Shown here: positions 61,758 to 64,000 of the stretch, piece by piece
Numbering within the stretch: the stretch's first letter is position 1
Layout: every line of letters begins with the position of its first letter
Origin: Rhodococcus sp. 1163
Lineage (GTDB): Bacteria > Actinomycetota > Actinomycetes > Mycobacteriales > Mycobacteriaceae
Reading direction: 5' to 3'
Assembly (NCBI RefSeq): GCF_002091985.1
Contig: NZ_MKKX01000020.1
Span: forward strand, 124,001-188,000
Length of the DNA: 64,000 bases
The notes under the pieces: generated by a model
What the model saw: only the letters and a program-made list of their open reading frames with translations
What the model was told of the DNA's origin: nothing
Database searches by the model: none
Made by a program: the position numbers and the translations under genes

Positions 61758-62732
61758 TCACACGCGCGCTGCGCACAGTCCCAGATTGGTCAGCACTTCC
61801 CGCGTCGCACGTGCGAAGTTCAGAGTGATGAAGTGCAGTGCCGGCGCGCCCTCGGCAATGAGACGCTCGCACATCGACGTCGCCAATTCGATTCCGACTT
61901 CGCGAACCGCAGCTCGGTCTTCTTCGGCACCGGTCCCGGCCGCTCTGGTGAAGCGATCGTCGATATCGCTGGGAAGCGCCGAACCCGACAGGGACAGAGC
62001 CCGACGGACCGTACGGAGCGAGGTGATCGGCATGATCTCGGGAATGATGGGCTTGCACGCCTGCTCGGGGTCGAACGCCGCAACGCGATCGCGCAGCCGC
62101 AGATAGTCTTCGACGTCGAAGAACATCTGCGTTATCGAGTATTCGGCCCCGGCGCGAAGTTTGTTCACCAGGACAAGGGTGTCCTGTTCGAGATCGACTG
62201 CCCGGTAGTGCCCCTCGGGGAACGACGCGACGCCGACGTGAAAATCCCCGAGCTCTCGAACGAGGGTGACGAGCTCCTCTGCATATTCGACACCCTGGGG
62301 GTGCTTTGTCCAATCGCCGAGCGGATCACCCGGGGGATCGCCGCGCAGCACCAGAATGTTGGAGATCCCACGGTCTGCGTAAGCGCCGACCATCGATCGA
62401 AGTTCGTCGATACTGTGAGACACCGCGGTCAGGTGCGCCACCGGCAGCAGCGTCGTGTTTTCGGAGATCTCTCCCGTTACTCGGACGGTACGGTCTCGGG
62501 TCGAACCGCCTGCGCCGTAGGTCATGGACACGAATGCCGGCTGCATCTGCTCGAATTCGCGGACAGCACGCCACAGCCTCGCTTCCGCGGCCTCGTCCCG
62601 CGGTGGAGAAAACTCGACCGAAAATGGAATCTTCGACTCCGTCGATGCCCGTAGACGATCGACTATCGATGGGGTTCGGGTGACCCACCCCTCACTCGAC
62701 CGCCCCCTGACGGCATCTGATGTCACGGGCAC
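61758..62732 (-). CDS. metF: Methylenetetrahydrofolate reductase family protein
   Basis: 324-residue TIM-barrel flavoprotein that would reduce 5,10-methylene-tetrahydrofolate to the 5-methyl form for methionine synthesis. The catalytic glutamate is in FSVEFSPPRD (Glu40); other blocks are VSMTYGAGGSTRDRTV, LVLRGDPPGD and QMFFDVEDYL. Transcribed against its neighbours, as in the mycobacterial lppM-idsA2 region, where this gene encodes a reported but atypical MTHFR. I cannot tell whether NADH or another cofactor is used. An N-terminal extension of about 30 residues is poorly conserved. Confidence 0.85.
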   Translation of the reverse strand: MPVTSDAVRGRSSEGWVTRTPSIVDRLRASTESKIPFSVEFSPPRDEAAEARLWRAVREFEQMQPAFVSMTYGAGGSTRDRTVRVTGEISENTTLLPVAHLTAVSHSIDELRSMVGAYADRGISNILVLRGDPPGDPLGDWTKHPQGVEYAEELVTLVRELGDFHVGVASFPEGHYRAVDLEQDTLVLVNKLRAGAEYSITQMFFDVEDYLRLRDRVAAFDPEQACKPIIPEIMPITSLRTVRRALSLSGSALPSDIDDRFTRAAGTGAEEDRAAVREVGIELATSMCERLIAEGAPALHFITLNFARATREVLTNLGLCAARV

Positions 62733-62848
62733 ATCATAGTTTCGTCGGAAACTTCGGTGACAGGAGGCTCACGATAGAGGGATCGATCAGCGGTGACGGC
62801 TAGTGTGAAAGTGATACATCCCCACCCCGCACTCGACTGGAGGATCCC

Positions 62849-63988
62849 CTGTCCAGAGACTCGACTCTTCCCGCGCCCCGTCGAACGAGTGACCCCGACC
62901 CAGCCCTACGAGAAGCGATCACCGCGCCGGTTGCACTCGTCGAGTCCGCGTTGGCCGAGTTCTTCCATTCCCGACGCGACCAGGTGGCCCGGGTCGGCGG
63001 CGGTTACCGTTCTGCCGTCGCAGACCTCGAAGCCTTCGTATTGCGTGGTGGAAAGCGAATCCGGCCCTCGTTCGGCTGGATGGCCTGGCTCGGAGCAGGC
63101 GGCGATCACCGCAGCCCGCAGGCCGCGTCTGTGCTCCGCGCCTGCGCATCTCTGGAATTGATACAAGCGTGCGCGCTCATTCACGACGACATCATCGACG
63201 CTTCGCTCACCCGCCGCGGCTTTCCCACAGTGCACGTCGGTTTCACCGAGAGGCATCGTGCGGCGGGCTGGTCCGGCTCCTCCGAGCGCTTCGGTGAATC
63301 TGCCGCGATCCTGCTGGGCGATCTGGCCTTGTGCTGGGCCGACGACATGCTTCGAGAATCCGGAATCGGACACGACGCGATGGGGCGAGTGTCTCCGGTG
63401 TGGTCGGCTATGCGCACCGAAGTGCTCGGCGGTCAGTTGCTCGACATCGAAGCCGAAGCCGGTCTCGATGAATCCGTAGAGGCAGCGATGCAAGTCAATC
63501 GCTACAAAACCGCGGCTTATACCGTCGAACGCCCGCTCCAGCTGGGTGCCGTGTTGGCCGGGGCACCGGAGAGCCTCGTCGACGCATATCGATCCTTCGG
63601 CACCGACATCGGCCTCGCCTTCCAGCTTCGTGACGACCTCCTCGGCGTCTTCGGCGATCCTGCAGTCACCGGCAAGCCATCCGGCGACGACATCCGAGAA
63701 GGCAAACGCACAGTCCTGATGGCAGTGGCCTTACAGCTCGCCGACCGAGACAGGCCGGAGGCGGGATCACTGCTCAGGTCGAGCCTCGGAGTCGTGGATC
63801 TGCCCGAGGACACTATCGAGAACATCCGTACGGTGCTGATCGAACTGGGAGCAGTCGCGGATGTCGAACGCCGAATATCGGAACTGACGAACCGCGCACT
63901 CGACACGCTGAAGACGAGTGCGGTCGAACCGCACGCCGCCGCGCAATTACGCGCAATGTCCATAGCCGCCACGCAGCGCACCTACTAG
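62849..63988 (+). CDS. idsA2: Polyprenyl diphosphate synthase (IdsA2-like), probable CTG start
   Basis: Trans-prenyltransferase making farnesyl- or geranylgeranyl-diphosphate, precursors for carotenoids, menaquinone and lipid carriers. First aspartate motif HDDIIDAS (DDxxD), second LRDDLLGVFGD, plus GGKRIRPS and the GKPSGDD loop. The frame is open upstream of the TTG at 62951 and encodes a plausible helix; CTG at 62849 with GGAGG 5 bases before it is the best start (379 residues). No in-frame ATG, GTG or TTG exists farther upstream before a stop at 62801. Product chain length is not certain; position matches mycobacterial idsA2. Confidence 0.88.
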   Translation: MSRDSTLPAPRRTSDPDPALREAITAPVALVESALAEFFHSRRDQVARVGGGYRSAVADLEAFVLRGGKRIRPSFGWMAWLGAGGDHRSPQAASVLRACASLELIQACALIHDDIIDASLTRRGFPTVHVGFTERHRAAGWSGSSERFGESAAILLGDLALCWADDMLRESGIGHDAMGRVSPVWSAMRTEVLGGQLLDIEAEAGLDESVEAAMQVNRYKTAAYTVERPLQLGAVLAGAPESLVDAYRSFGTDIGLAFQLRDDLLGVFGDPAVTGKPSGDDIREGKRTVLMAVALQLADRDRPEAGSLLRSSLGVVDLPEDTIENIRTVLIELGAVADVERRISELTNRALDTLKTSAVEPHAAAQLRAMSIAATQRTY

Positions 63989-64000
63989 ATCGGTAGAGAA

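Overview
The window is high-GC actinobacterial DNA, almost certainly Rhodococcus or a close mycolate-producing relative. This rests on the gene set and order (secA2, wag31/divIVA, an ileS T-box, treXYZ, lppM, idsA2), on a MurE with the DNPR motif for meso-diaminopimelate, and on a carotenoid ketolase of the CrtO family known from Rhodococcus erythropolis. Coding density is high. I found no rRNA, convincing tRNA, insertion sequence, phage, CRISPR array or pseudogene. Many long antisense reading frames are GC-rich shadows.

Layout. 1-5 kb: bioB (cut by the left edge) diverges from a TetR regulator called BioQ over two copies of the same operator; secA2; msrB-msrA. 5-13.5 kb: a membrane acyltransferase with an SGNH domain, then the complete glgX/treX-treY-treZ operon for trehalose synthesis from glycogen. 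13.5-20 kb: a multidrug efflux pump with its divergent TetR repressor, ilvA, a dienoyl-CoA reductase-like flavoenzyme and a Ddn-like oxidoreductase. 20-30.7 kb: dnaE1, a membrane-anchored protein, an RluA-family pseudouridine synthase and lspA on the minus strand, two lipoproteins on plus, then an MTB12-like lipoprotein, dinB and def on minus. 30.7-34.1 kb: ileS with its T-box leader.

34.1-54.9 kb: the division and cell-wall (dcw) cluster on the minus strand, in transcription order mraZ, rsmH, ftsL, ftsI, murE, murF, mraY, murD, ftsW, murG, murC, ftsQ, ftsZ, pgeF, yggS-type, sepF, terminator, yggT, divIVA. Most junctions from rsmH to ftsQ are 4-base start/stop overlaps. The mraZ upstream region carries three 10-bp-spaced MraZ-type boxes, and the mraZ-rsmH gap carries a tandem hairpin repeat.

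55.3-64 kb: DUF3040 and HEPN-like proteins on minus, then a plus-strand run GNAT - crtO - cruF - lppM - glycosyltransferase, a MetF-family protein on minus and a polyprenyl diphosphate synthase (idsA2-like). I read the crtO-cruF-glycosyltransferase set as the end-group decoration branch for a 4-keto, 1'-hydroxy, glucosylated monocyclic carotenoid, sharing a transcription unit with the lipoprotein gene lppM. This is the most interesting stretch of the window. Every protein family here is known; novelty lies in arrangement and regulation.
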